Shown piece after piece: positions 10,788 to 23,093 of a DNA stretch of 64,000 bases. Each line of letters starts with the position of its first letter. Position 1 is the first letter of the stretch. The DNA lies in NCBI GenBank assembly GCA_009733775.1, contig WOGZ01000102.1:41823-105822 (forward strand), in the 5' to 3' direction. Position numbers and translations under genes: made by a program. The DNA is from Alectoria sarmentosa. Taxonomy: Eukaryota; Ascomycota; Lecanoromycetes; Lecanorales; Parmeliaceae. The notes below the pieces were generated by a model that saw nothing but the letters and a program-made list of their open reading frames with translations, did not search any database and had not been told where the DNA came from.

Positions 10788-11876
10788 TTTCAGGTCTTTG
10801 ACTGGTGCAAGTACAGAGAGTTGGAACTGGTTTGAGAGTGAAGGGACAATGGATAGTCAAACTTGGGAGGGATTTCGGGAACGTCAACGCTCCCCAATTG
10901 TCTGGTGGTACGAGTAAACAGTACGTTTATCTCGTCATGGAACTGCCGTCATCGCTTAAGGTGATCAAGCCACTTGTTCAGCCCTAAGCCTAATGTAGGC
11001 CAATCTGGATGACTTCACAACACGAGAGACAGATCAAACAGCAATAATCACGGTATAATATACGTGATGAATGGTAAAATGGAACTCGAGATGAACAAAT
11101 TGTTGCGTTCTACAAGATTGCGCAGAGACAATAAGTGATGAAGGTCAAGTCCTGCCTGCTTTTGCAAGCGAGCAGTGAGGAGCGAATTGAGGGATAGGAG
11201 CATATCACCATTTCAATCCAAGTAGCAATAGGTATTCGAGGCAGATGTCAGGAGTAGCTTATCAAAGCAACTACTCTAGACATCAGCGAACAATTGCAGA
11301 GCTTGCGTCAGGGTCCATGTAAGATGTCAGACGGAGGAAGGAATAATAAGCTGCACCGACCATCCCAGAGCAGTCTGGATATTCTGTCTGAATCGTGACT
11401 ATTTGAATCCCAACCAAAAGGAAGACCACCTACCTAGATAGAAAGTGTTTGGCCATCTGCAGGTAGGCGACAGCTGATACTTAAGTGGGCAAGTTGGCGT
11501 TCGATTTTGCTTCTTAATTTGCTCTGGCAGGCTGGGGTTCTTTCTCGTCCTTTCCCGCTCCCTCTCTCACCGCTGCAACTACTCGTACTCTACGACTACG
11601 AGTACTCAAGCAATAAATCAACTGTGAATACGAATACGTCTCAGCCGTTTTCTCTGCAATTGACCTGAATATCTAAAATCATCTTTCTCCAGTTCACACA
11701 TCACAGCAGCAGATGGTTGTCTAGGTTATACCCCTGTCTATATGGCACGGCAGGTCGCGAGTACGATGTTGACTTTACCCGATTCGTACTCGTAGCAGGT
11801 CATTTTCCTGGGTGCCTGGAATCTTATATCTCCGCAAGTATGCCCTCTGCTGCTTCAAACACACCGTTCTCCCTTC
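10788..11876. other. Intergenic promoter region between divergent genes
   Basis: About 1.1 kb between the small disordered protein (minus) and the Zn2Cys6 regulator (plus). It contains an ACCTACCTAG string at about 11430 and two CTACGAGTAC-type repeats near 11580-11610. The last 250 bp are pyrimidine-rich, as expected for a fungal promoter. No coding sequence is supportable. Confidence 0.5.
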
Positions 11877-14278
11877 ATGGCAGACTACCTACCGCACCCT
11901 GTTTCTGGGACTGCACTGAGCCCCGGCTCCGGTCACCGAAATCCAGCTCAGCAGCCCTTGAGCTGCTCCCATTGCCGGCAACGAAAGATCAAATGCGACA
12001 AGAAATACCCATGCTCGCCATGCTCCCGCTCCAACCTCAATTGCGTCTTTCCTGAGCGTGCCAGGCACCCGAAGAAGAAATCCGCCAGCTCCAAAGCGAC
12101 CAACGATGAGCTCATGCGCAGGCTGGGCAGGATGGAAGACTTGATTGAGAAAATGAAAGTGGAGGGGAAGGATGTTGGCGGGAAGAAACTTGTGGAAGAT
12201 GGGTCGACAAGTTCAGATGCAAGTCAATCCAGGCACACATCCGAAGCTCGTTCGCCTGGCAGCAATGATCCAGACCACGTTGAAGACGGAATGAGTAAAT
12301 ACATAGGCACGCATTTCTGGAGGTCATTGAGCAGTGAGGTCGGTGCGATTCTTCTCCTGTGGCAGTGGAACGGACCGCAATGTATGGTGCAGGTTCGCTG
12401 ACCGGTTGACGTACTACAGGTCCAAGGCCTCAAGGAGACAATGGACGATGACTCGGAAGAAGAAGAAGAAGACGATTCCCAGCTTTCCGGCCAATCACCA
12501 GCTGAGACAAGCAACTCTCAATCATCCGTGCTCTTTGGGTCTAGCTCTCTTCATCAAAGAGAGCTGCGACGACTACATCCTTCCCCCGCCCAGCTGACTG
12601 CTCTGTTCTACTTTTATCAAAAGAACGTGGATCCAATGGCCAAAATACTACATATCCCAAGCTTGCGGAAGCTGGTGATGAGTGCCTCGGCCAACATAGA
12701 CGCCATACCATCTGGGAATTACGTCGAGGCATTGCTGTTTGCTATGTACTATGCCGCAGTTACTTCTTTGACCCAAGAAGAGTGTTTGCACAATTTCCAT
12801 GATGGAAGGAGCTCCTTGCTGGCCCGATTTAGATCTGGCACTGAGTCGGCGCTATCGAACGCCGACCTCCTGAGTACCAAAGAGATAGGCACACTGCAAG
12901 CCCTGGTCATATTCCTTGTAAGCATTCTCAGCCGTCCCCATGGTTTTGCTTTTTACGTAAACTTTACAAAATGGCCCGAATATGGAAGCTGCACATAAAA
13001 ATGAGCTGTGCTAACAACGTTTCTCAGACCACCGTTCGTTCAAATGATGATACGATGTTTGCCTGGACTCTTTTCAGTGTTGCTGTCCGGCTGGGCCACT
13101 CTCTGACTCTGCATCGGGAAAGCACGTGGTCCAGCATATCTCCCTTCACTAGAGAAATACGCCGTCGACTGTGGTGGCAGATGGTTGACCTAGATGTCCG
13201 TGGCCTAGAAGACAGAGGTTCTGATCCATTTATCTTGGATTCATCTTTCAATACCAAGAAACCCTTGAACATCAACGACGACGACATGAAACCCGAAAGT
13301 ATGGAACCGATAGCAGAAAGAAAGGAGTTCACGGAGATGACCAAGAGTCATGTGTCACATCTTGTCTGGGACTATGCCGTCCGCATTGGCTACACACCAC
13401 CAGGACGAGAAGACCCCGAGAGTCTTTCCAATGTATCTCCGCTTGAGAGGAAAATTAATATGATACAAGAGCTCGAGACCATACTTGAGAACGAAGTGCT
13501 CATCCATTGTGACCCAGCCAGCCCGATCGCTTGGGTAACGTCTGTAGTAATTCGATTGATCGGCTCGCGATTGCGCATTGCTGTCTATCATCCTCCGTTG
13601 CATGACATGCGTGGCATGGTCCAGCAATATGTCTCAAGGGAGCTCGTATTGAAAACCGCCGTGCAAAATCTGGAGTACGGCCATCTTCTCGGTACCGAGC
13701 CGGCTGCCGCTCAGTGGAGGTGGTACTTCAATACTCGAGTCCAGTGGCACGCTCTAGCAGCTACTCTGGCGGAGCTTTGCGTTCAAGATAAGGGACCATT
13801 GGTGGAGAGGGCCTGGAAAGTTGTAGACGTGGTCTTCGAAGACTGGGCCGAGCACATTGCTGACTCCAGGAGAGGAATGCTCTGGCGCCCAATCAAAAAG
13901 CTCATGAGCAAAGCCCAAGCTAGAAGAGCCGAGTCCAGTATGAAGAGCATGTCCATTTCACAGCAACAGTCTCTGCCGCAGTTTACGGCCTCTGCCTACG
14001 GTCACTTTTATGATCCTAATTCTAGCACTCCAGCGACATTGTTCCCGCAAAATTCGATGTCAGGGGTAGATACGGGAAACCTCTCAAGCCAAGGTCTGGG
14101 TCTAGACCAACAACTTTCACCAGATGTGCTAGCCTCCTTGAATGCGAACGAAGCAGCAAATGCCATCAATTGGGCTGAATGGGATGAATTCATGCAAGAC
14201 TTTGAGATGGTTGAACAACCGCCCATGGACGCCAATTTCATGCAGCAAGATGCGAGCCATCTTGGTGTCTGGTGGTGA
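11877..14278 (+). CDS. Zn2Cys6 fungal transcription factor
   Basis: Three exons (11877-12338, 12420-12917, 13028-14278) with introns of 81 and 110 bp encode about 736 residues. The N-terminal binuclear zinc cluster is complete: Cys30, 33, 40, 46, 49 and 56 in CSHCRQRKIKCDKKYPCSPC, followed by a basic linker and a short coiled coil (DELMRRLGRMEDLIEKM). After an acidic Ser/Glu-rich stretch comes the fungal-specific regulatory domain (PF04082 type) with the typical string AWTLFSVAVRLGHSLTLHRE, its first part split by the second intron. The C-terminus is Gln/Ser/Asn-rich and could activate transcription. The protein should act in the nucleus as a gene-specific regulator. The target pathway is not evident, since the neighbours do not form a pathway cluster. 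Confidence 0.9.
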
Positions 14279-15482
14279 ATGATTGCTAGCAAGTAAAGCA
14301 GATGAAATCTCAACTCCATGGGTATTTGTAAATCAATAAGGCGCGATGCTGATATGTAATGGTTCATATCAAGAGGAGAACATCCCACCTCCGCTCATCA
14401 CGTACGACAAGATACTCTGAATGAAACACATTGATCGGACAAACGACCGTCACAGTATATCAAGCCATCTCTTCGCCCAGCAGAACGATGGTGCAACATG
14501 CTACACCAAGTCCGACTCGCGCCTTTTCCACTCAATTTTTGTATCTATGAGGTTCAGCAAAGACTGACACCCATCAATTCAAAACCACCAGACTTTGCAA
14601 TCTCAACCCTTCCCGCGCCCACCTTAAGTTAGCTTATGAAGGTCTGCGAATGACGCATTCTGGTTCAGGGCTTGACGCCCTTGCTTATTCTCCAGCAAGC
14701 TCCAGGCTCACAGGATCGCGCACTCAGCCATGACCTGTACAGATGCGTACAGGCCTCAGCACTGTCCGGATCGGCGTGTTCTTCGTCTTTTCAGCTTACA
14801 AAGCCAAGCTATCATAGCATCCTTCTTATAACTTTGGAATCTAGAGAAGCGGAGCTCCAAATGACTGTACTGCGGTGATTGTGTAACTCTACACCTCAGC
14901 CGAACGTGGTATGATTTCACATCGTGTGCCACGCTTTGCCGTCCGGGGTGATCTCATTCTCTCCAAGCACGAAGAATACTACGTCCATCACGGGATAGAG
15001 GTATGTAGGATGCCATCGAATGGATATCGCCGAGGACACTTTCCAAATATCAGCCCACACCTGATCGCTTCGAGATCAGGGAAGTGTTAAAGAGATTGGT
15101 ATGAGCGGGTTGGACTCAATTACGGACCTCATTGTCCTTAGGGAAGAGCCAGAATCGAGCGGCGATGTAAAATGTCGGCAGAGGACGATGTGGAAGTGTG
15201 GACTGGAATTGTACCCTTTAGATTCGAGATTCTAGTCGTCACCGATTTGTACCTATAGAAACGTACTCGTACAAATAAAGAAGCCTTATTAAGAGCACTT
15301 CGTCAAATTCTTTTGTGTAAATGGCCGTTGTGCCTCCTCAGCCTACCCTTCCCTCGACACCAATCCAATGCGGTCACGAGGTTCTTCCCCAACACATGAT
15401 CCTCGCAAGCCTACAAAATCAAAACTTGAAACCCATTACCAAAGTCGCTTCCTGAACCTGAAATGGCTGGCGAGCAGTCGCA
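14279..15482. other. Intergenic region upstream of the patatin-family gene
   Basis: About 1.2 kb with no supportable gene. One plus-strand frame of 68 codons (14672-14878) has no protein character beyond chance. The last 150 bp are CT-rich and lead into the ATG of the next gene. Confidence 0.5.
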
Positions 15483-17254
15483 ATGTCTCTCTCATCAATC
15501 CTGGGCGTGTTCACCGAGGTAGGCAGCTACTGGCAGAATGTGAGTAGCCTCTCCCGTCCTCCAGATCTCGCAGCTCACATCACGCATGCTAGAAAGCTTC
15601 AAGTTGGTGGCACAGAAAGCCCGCCCTGAATACCCTCCTCTCCACCCTCGGCACCGCCTCCTCCTTCGAAGAATGGGAAGAAACTGCCTTCGCCCTCGAC
15701 GAGCTCCTGCACCTCGACCTATGGCGCCAGAATGCCTCTTCCAAGTACTACGACTACAGACTTATGAACGAGCGTCGTATCGCTATCATTAACGCCCGCG
15801 AAGAAGAAGACATACTCGGCTTGGTCAATCTACTTAGATCGGGGTTGGTCAGGAACTTGGGCAACATTTCGACGCCAAAGTTGTTCAATAGGGCGTATGC
15901 GGGAACGAAACTATTGATTGAAGAGTACATAACGCAAGTGGCTCTGGCGGTGGAATACGTGACGGGTTTGCCTACGACGCAGAGTTATGAGAGTGGGTGG
16001 ACGAGTCAGGCCAAGTTGGATTTGCTGCATGATACGCGGCAAGCTTTTGGGAGGTCGACGCTGGTGTTGCAGGGAGGGGCTATGTTTGGGTTATGCCATT
16101 TAGGTGTTGTCAAAGCTCTACACTTGAGAGGACTATTGCCGAGGATCATCACCGGAACAGCAACCGGCGCTCTGATAGCGGCACTGGTCGGCATACACAC
16201 GGAAGACGAACTGCTGGATTTCCTCAATGGCGATGGTATCGACTTGACAGCATTCACCAGACGCAACAGTGACGGCTCAATTACAGAAGAGAAACAAGGA
16301 CTCATCTCCAGTCATCAAACGGGCAGAGTGCAGACATGTCTTCGTCGACTGATGAGATTCGTGCGAGAAGGCCACTTTCTGGACGTCAACGTGCTCGAAG
16401 AATGCGTCCGTGCTAATGTCGGTGACCTTACTTTTGAAGAAGCCTACGCTCGTACGAAACGAGTGCTGAATATCACCGTGGCTATATCCAGTCGCGGCGG
16501 CGTACCTAACCTCTTGAACTATATTACAGCGCCCAACGTGCTCATTTGGTCCGCCGCCCTCGCCTCCAACGCTTCCAGCACCCGCCTCTACCACCCCCAC
16601 AGCCTCCTCTGCAAAGACGAAACGGGTGCCATAGTCCCCTGGCTCATATCGCCGCAAATAACACTCCACAGCTGGAAATCAGCCTCTTACGCTACCAACG
16701 AGCGCGACTCCCCACTCTCGCGCATCGCCGAGCTTTTCAACGTCAACCACTTCGTCGTCAGCCAGGCTCGGCCATACATCGCGCCTTTCTTGAGGAGCGA
16801 CTCGCAACATCCGGATAATCCGAGGCAGGCGAGAAGGCAGGGTATCGTGGTGCCGTTGTTGAGGTTGACGACGCTGGAGGTGCATCATCGGCTCTCTCAG
16901 CTCGATTCATTAGGCATGTTGCCGACATCTATCCGCAGACTGCTTATCGACGAGACTGTCCCTGGCCCCAGTCTCACCCTGGTACCGGATTTAGCGCCCA
17001 GCGACTTCTTGAAGTTGCTCGAAACACCAACGAAGGAGAGTCTAGACTACTGGATCCTGCACGGCGAGCGGAGCGTCTGGCCCGCCGTGAGCTCTCTGAA
17101 AGTCCGATGCGCAGTCGAGGTAGAGCTAGATCGATGCTATCAACTGGTCAGGCGACGAAAGCCGATGGATGCGAGCAGTCCGGCTGCGGTTCGAAGCGCG
17201 AGTCAAGCATCCGAGAAACGAGTAAGGAGAGCAGCTAGCGTTGGACAGCGTTGA
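15483..17254 (+). CDS. Patatin/TGL-family protein lacking both catalytic residues
   Basis: A 57-bp first exon (15483-15539) and a second exon (15593-17254), joined over a 53-bp GTGAGT-TAG intron, encode about 572 residues. The N-terminal part (SYWQN joining KASSWWHRKP, then GTASSFEEWEE and LHLDLWRQN) matches the DUF3336 region of yeast Tgl3/4/5-like triacylglycerol lipases and plant SDP1. The patatin core follows: GGAMFGLCHLGVVKAL is the oxyanion loop and ITGTATGALIAAL the nucleophile elbow. In active relatives the elbow reads GxSxG; here the central residue is Ala209. The usual catalytic Asp in a WxDG motif is replaced by Ser382 in LHSWKSASYA, although the following AELFNVNHFVVSQ is well conserved. 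It is probably a non-catalytic lipid-droplet or membrane lipid protein rather than an active lipase; this is inference. Confidence 0.85.
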
Positions 17255-17851
17255 CATGTCTCGAATAGTGCTGTGATCCAATAACATAATTAGCCCAGAC
17301 ACCAACCCTTCGTTGAAATTGCAGGGGAAGATCTCAAAAGCTATCGCTCATGGCGTTACGCTTTGTGGCAAGACATCCGTAAGGTGACAAAATGTCCACG
17401 ACAGCGGCCTCGGGGTCCAATGGTTCGTCAAGTCATGACGGCCCATAATGCTCAAGCCACAGCAGTTTTCAATCCCCTAGAAGCAATCACACGATCCTTG
17501 GCCCAACCTTGCACCCTTTTCATCTCTATCTTGCGAACCCCTCACCCATCCTGATCAAGAATGACATCCGCAGAGTAAAAGGATCAGGGGAAATGAGACT
17601 AGATCAAATAAGATCGTTACGTTCATTTGCCCGGAAGTGGTACCACGAAGTGGCATGTGATTGTGGAGGCAGAGTACTGAATACTACACCAACCTTGGGG
17701 CTGGATCATCTTTTCTTTTCTCCTAACATCATAGTGCCGAAAGAGCTGAGTGGTCCCGACACATGCCGATCGGGGGATTTAAAAGACACATGTGTAGCGA
17801 TTTTATATTCCTGTGCCTGATATCCAAATTTGCTGGCCTCCCCAGTCCCCG
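17255..17851. other. Convergent intergenic region
   Basis: About 600 bp between the convergent 3' ends of the patatin-family gene and the dipeptidyl peptidase gene. Plus-strand frames here have no domain content; the longer ones run antisense into the peptidase 3' end. No gene is supportable. Confidence 0.5.
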
Positions 17852-20324
17852 TCAGGCCTCCCTTTCAGCCCAACTCCTCATCATACCCTCCATACTGCTC
17901 TCATACTCCTTCAACTCCACCTTCCCCTCGGCGACCTCAACCGTATTTGCCATCACAAACACCTTCCTCGGGGTCTTCTTCTTCAGCACTTGTCCCCTGA
18001 CCTTTTGAATCCAGAAATCCCCCTCAACACTCGTCATATTTTCATACAACTTCCTTCCCTCCTCCACGTCCGCTGTACTCTTGAAAATGTGCAATTTCTG
18101 CAAGTAGGCTTCTACAGCTGGACGGCCGTGAGTGAGGATTTTGTTTCTATCAAGGTGGATGGTCAGGTCAGATAGGTCTTCGTTCTCATGTTTGAATTTG
18201 CAGAAGGAGTCGCCGGCATCAAGGAAAGTTTTGAGGATGGAGTAGCGGGCTTGCATGTGGATTTGTCCCCATTTCTTGCTCTTTGGGTCCCAGAACTCCA
18301 GTGCTACGACGCCCGCTCTGGCCATGGACAAGTAAGATGCATACAGCACGTCTCCCGCTTTCCCATCGATATCTTCGCTTCCGTCGCCGAAGCTGAAGAT
18401 CTTGAGGAGCGAGAAATCGCAGGAGAGGGCCATGGCGACGCATTCGGCACGGCATTCTTCGTAGGAAGAGGCGGTGGGGCCGAAGACGGTGCTGTAGGTT
18501 TCGGATGGTTTGTAGTAGGTCGATATCGGCTTCTTGGTCACAGGACTGATGGGTAGGTTCTTAGGATCGAAGTTGAAGACGCCGAACGATGTTTCCTGGA
18601 GCAGCTTGCCTGTACCATGACCGAGGAGTTCGTGGATGCCGACTTGGACTTCAAAAGCTGCGTCACGGTTCTCTTGGTAGAGATCCAGGTCCTCGGGACG
18701 AATAAAGGGGATGGGCTCATTGGGTGCTTTAGCACCCAGCACATTGCCCAATGACACGTTCTTGAAACCGATATGTTGTCGGATATCATCGTAATTGGGT
18801 ATGTTGATTCCAGCTGGAATACCAGAGCTCGCAAACGAGAGCACTTCAAGTGATGTAAAGTCCGGAGCGCTGAACTCGTCTTTCTCAAAATCTTTGGACC
18901 AAGGAAGCTTTGGTATCGCAGCCGGGGCCGTTTCGACGAGTTTTTGAAAGGCTCGAGTCCGCTCTTTGTTGACCATGGCTACCATGCCCTCCCATTCACC
19001 CCTGATACCAGCGGGATCCCGATAAGTCTCGATAAAGCCGATGTTAGATTCTACTTCTGGACCTTCTGGATTATGTTTCAGAATCAGTATGCCTATTGGA
19101 GGGGGTATGTTGAGCCTTGAAACACGTCTACATAGTAGACACTCTCAAGACAGGTCTCAAGACTCAAGGCTTGGTCCAAAAGAGGAAACATGGACTCCAA
19201 AATTACGTACTGTCTTTGACCCATAGCTTTTGGCTCTCTTTGAAAGCTTTCAGTGAGCCAGTGCCAAAGGACTTTGCGTACTCATCCATCATCTTCTTCT
19301 GAGTGTCATTCGCGGCATGCAGACCTGCTTTCTTGATATGCAGGGCGATTTTTGCCATTTCTTCTTGATGATCGCCATATAACAGTGAGACTTTCTTGCC
19401 CTCCAAAGGAGTGGACAGCTCCCATGTGGTGATTTCACCGGCATCACTCCCCCCTCGCGGCGACTTTGAAAGGGCAGACGCAACAAGAACCTCATAATCT
19501 TTACTTTTAGTCTTTCTAATTCTGGTGTTCTCTGGCAGGACTCCCTTGGAGCCAAGCAACTCTCCTACCCTCTCGATCTCCTCCCTAGTGATATCCGGTG
19601 AATCTGGGTAGTAAGTAGACATATGCCCTTGACCAGGGAACCCGAAATGCATGAGGGATGGGGTCTCTCCATCAGCGTAAATGGCAGACTTGCACTGCTC
19701 ATGAAACTTCTCCGCCACAGGCACCTTTGCGGCTAGCGCTGCAATGGTCCGAGGTGAACATCTGGGGATGAACTTGACGTCCCCAAAGCCTTTGTAGTTG
19801 CCTAGATTGCCAAGGAATTGGGTGAAGTATTCTAGAACATGTTGCAGTTCACCATGGCCGACATCGGCATCCTTGGCTAGAGAAGCCCAGTCGCCATTAC
19901 AGTGCTTCTGTAGGGCGATGATGAGATCGTAGATTGATTCGGATTCTGGGGACACTTGACGTAAAACGATACGAGTACCAAAGAACGCGGCCCTGAGTCT
20001 GATCAGTGATCCCCTAATTTACAGACTCGGCTATCCTCGTAATGGGCTTTTGAGAAAACGGAGTGACCGACACGAAATGTATCAAGCCTTCTTTACATAT
20101 ATATGAGATATTTAAAAGCAAGCAAAAAAAGGTACAATCATTAAAGGCAGCACAGTTTCTCCAATCTTTGATCGGACGGACATGAGAAGGATTCCAAGTC
20201 TCACTCACTTTGAGATATGGTGGGCATAGAGCTTTTGCTCATCTGTCAGTGCTTCGAAGTGAGGCTTGATGACCAGTGGTACCACGGTAGGAGGCGAGTC
20301 TGCAAGGTATTGTGAGACTTCCAT
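17852..20324 (-). CDS. Dipeptidyl peptidase III
   Basis: Three exons (20324-20209, 19992-19211, 19065-17852), with introns of 216 and 145 bp, encode about 703 residues, close to the usual DPP III length. The zinc site of family M49 is complete: HELLGH at residues 444-449 and the second motif EECRAE at about 502-507. Exon junctions restore conserved text (HHISKAAFFGTRI and VKDKGPEVESNIGF). The first ATG gives MEVSQYLADSPP, matching the usual N-terminus without a targeting signal, so the enzyme is cytosolic. DPP III removes dipeptides from the N-termini of short peptides produced by proteasomal breakdown. A four-unit octamer repeat lies just upstream of the start. Confidence 0.93.
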
Positions 20325-20358
20325 CTCGACCAGCTCCGACGTCGGGAGCAGAGTCTAG

Positions 20359-20390
20359 GAGTCTGGGAGTCTGGGAGTCTGGGAGTCTGA
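20359..20390. repeat. Octamer tandem repeat in the DPP III leader (GAGTCTGG)4
   Basis: Four consecutive GAGTCTGG units (the last ends in GA) start 35 bp upstream of the DPP III start codon, probably within the 5' untranslated region or core promoter. Its length could vary between strains. Confidence 0.85.
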
Positions 20391-20753
20391 TAATGACCAA
20401 GGATGCTCGACTTGAAGAGGATCCAATCCCTTGAATTTTCAGCGTCTAAGTGGGCATGATTGCTTATGAGGTTGATCGAGGACGCTGTTGGTGCCAAGAA
20501 GAAGACTAGAGTACCTCAAATCTACAATATCGGAATGAGGCTTCTGACCGGAATACTTTGCCTCTACGAAACTTTTGTCATTGACTGGAGTTGAATCTAT
20601 AGTATATCATGTGCAAGATCCTGAGCTCCCGTTCGATAGGGTAATATACGCCACTTCCACTATGCCTGATGGTTTCTCCAATCCTGCCAGAGATGGCATG
20701 CAGAACGCATACAAATAGCCAACGGAGCCTCGGTTCCAATGATGGTCGATAGA

Positions 20754-21964
20754 TCAATACACCTTCTTCTTCTCGTCAACGCTGAAGGAGCCAGGGCCCA
20801 TGTTGACCAGCAGGAGGAGACCGCCGCTTGTATCCTGGTTAGTGTGCGTGGAGCGGTGATAGGTGTGGCATGGCTTACACTATAGAGAGAATCTGAAAAA
20901 AGTCGTATTTGGCGAAGTCTTTGTGCGGGTGATGTTCGTGTAGCTATTCGCCAGATCAGCATAGCTTTCTTAGACACCTCCTGAGATGGTCCTGAGGTAA
21001 TATCTTACCGTCCAGAAGTTGTTGACCACCAAATTGAACACACTCAATATCACTACTAACAGAATTGCACTCCACTTTGCCTTGAATCCCACTACAACCA
21101 TCACACAAGCTACCAACCCAAACAAACTAACCAATATCCTCGCAATCCCCCAATCCCCGCTCCATATGAACCCCACAAACAACAATATCAACAGGATCCT
21201 TCCAGCCAATTGGATGTACTTCTTGCGATCCTTCTCTGCGGGCAGAGGTAGTCCAGCGGGTGCGAACTTCTTGCGCACCCAACTATCGCTCAGGACCATA
21301 AGAAGTCCGCCCATGACGCTAAGGTTACGCAGAAAGAAGTTGAGGTCGAAGATGAGGCCGTAGCCGAGGGCTTGGGTGATCACGACCCCAATGAGACCAA
21401 AGACGGCGTACTCGGTGTACTTGCGGATAATGACAAGGGAGGAGCAGCTGATCATGGCGATGACATTGAGGAAAAGGAAAGAATGCGTGAGACCCCACGG
21501 TACTAGCAGTTCATCAGTACAAACATTGTACAGCCAGCTCGAAGCTCAAACAAATTGCAAAGAGCTTACTGTGTCTGTAGTCCTTGAGGTAGAGGAGTTG
21601 ATCGCTCCATTGGGTCACGATCCTTATGGCATCTTCCATGAACGTGCATACGATGAGGAAACGTCCAGCCGCAGGTATGTATCTACAGCAAGCAAGTCGT
21701 CGAGTCAGCAAGGTTTCTCTTCTCCAACTCCCGGGACATGCGCTCTGGCAAGACGTCGCCGCCTCGTGGCTGACTTTGTCAAAAGACAACTCACTGTTTT
21801 ATAGGGTCCGCCGCGGTATCCAACCACTCCTCGATCTTGTTCGTCTGCTCCCTGAGCTGTTCCAGCGGACTTGGATCATTCGTTGCGTCTGCCCTGCCAG
21901 GTCCTCCAAACCTGTTATCTTGCGAACCGAGATTATAACCCGCCGTGCCCCGTATTTGAGCCAT
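20754..21964 (-). CDS. SURF4/Erv29 family ER cargo receptor
   Basis: Five exons (21964-21795, 21682-21570, 21502-21009, 20943-20879, 20826-20754), with introns of 112, 67, 65 and 52 bp, encode 304 residues. The sequence is multi-pass membrane in character. It carries the hallmark strings VTQWSDQLLYLKDYRH, IPWGLTHSFLFLNVIAM, YTEYAVFGLIGV and the C-terminal SVDEKKKVY. The last four residues, KKVY, fit the KKxx COPI retrieval signal. SURF4/Erv29 proteins load soluble secretory cargo into COPII vesicles at the ER and cycle back from the Golgi. The N-terminal 60 residues (GGPGRADATNDPSPLEQLREQ) are the usual cytosolic segment. Nothing looks broken; the small terminal exons explain why simple frame reading misses both ends. 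Confidence 0.93.
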
Positions 21965-21975
21965 GGTCGCTGTTC

Positions 21976-22000
21976 AGCTCAGCTCAGCTCAGCTCAGCTC
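21976..22000. repeat. Pentamer repeat (AGCTC)5 upstream of the SURF4-like gene
   Basis: Five perfect AGCTC units start 12 bp upstream of the SURF4-like start codon, that is (GAGCT)5 in the direction of the gene. It therefore lies in the 5' untranslated region. Confidence 0.9.
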
Positions 22001-22076
22001 ATGCAAAGGAAGAATTGCTACTGGCAAATGTATGAGTGCGGTCAACGGCGGGCACTTTGTAAAAACAGCTCTTGGC

Positions 22077-22100
22077 GAAGGAAGGAAGGAAGGAAGGAAG
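22077..22100. repeat. Tetramer microsatellite (GAAG)6
   Basis: Six perfect GAAG units followed by GAAAG, about 110 bp upstream of the SURF4-like start codon. On the gene strand this is a CTTC tract, common in fungal promoters. Confidence 0.9.
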
Positions 22101-23093
22101 GAAAGCAATATGAATGAGTGATTGGGGTGCTGGGGAATTGAGAATTGGGATATAGTATGAGCTGAAGTGCTTAGCAAGATATTACTTAGCTTGTAGCAGA
22201 GGGAAAAGAGTAAAAGACACGCTTCCAAATGTTCGCCTCGGTTCAATTCAACCAAGCATCGGCGTTTTGCCCTCCCGTAGTTTTACTAGTACCCGACGCC
22301 AAGACCCGCAAGCCTTCAACTTGTAGACTGCTGTACTTATGTAGTTGTGGCCCTGAAGCCAACAGAAGCCAACAAACTTCAACAACAAGTCCCAAGTCGA
22401 CAGCTCCAATTGGGGGAGCCTTTGACGACCTAGGTATTTGACTCGCCTGCCTTCTCCTCATTCAACGTGCACATTCCAGCTGCAGAGATTGAAGAGATTG
22501 TCTTCTGAGGATTCATTCTAGAAGAGTTTCTTGCATTGTAGGATGGTAAGATACACGTAAAAGTAAATGCAAAAGGCTTCTGTTCCTTTGAGAGGCCAGC
22601 TCATTGCCCCAGACAGAGTAAAGGGCTTGCTTTGATGCCCTGGCTTCTCCGCCAATGACCTTTTCAATTTGTACACACTATCTTCCTTGCTCCCCAAGCA
22701 CGCTGGAAGAAAAGAACATGATGCTTCGTAGAGCTAGCTGATCGGTAGCGGTGTACCATGATGTACAAGTACAACAAGAAATGGAACCGTGCCCGTAATC
22801 TATCCACCCTGATACGATGACGGGTACGAGTGCATGCCAGCACTGTGGATGGCCTGATGAACCGTATGCCCAACTTTGCACACAGGCCCCGTAAATGCTC
22901 CGCTCCTATGCATTCCCGTTTATGCTGTTAATAGAGCGCAGAACTGCAGCCTCCCAATGGTCCGAGTGTGAGTATCGTTGCTCTTTCGAAATTTTTACAC
23001 GAGAGATAGCTTTGAGAATGTCAGTGAGGTATCATGATGACAAGAATAGGATATTCTCGACTGACTACAAGCGTTTCTCCATACTCTTCCCAC
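22101..23093. other. Intergenic region
   Basis: About 1 kb between two minus-strand genes: the promoter side of the SURF4-like gene and the 3' side of the next gene. Only short overlapping frames occur, without domain or splice support. No gene is supportable. Confidence 0.5.
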
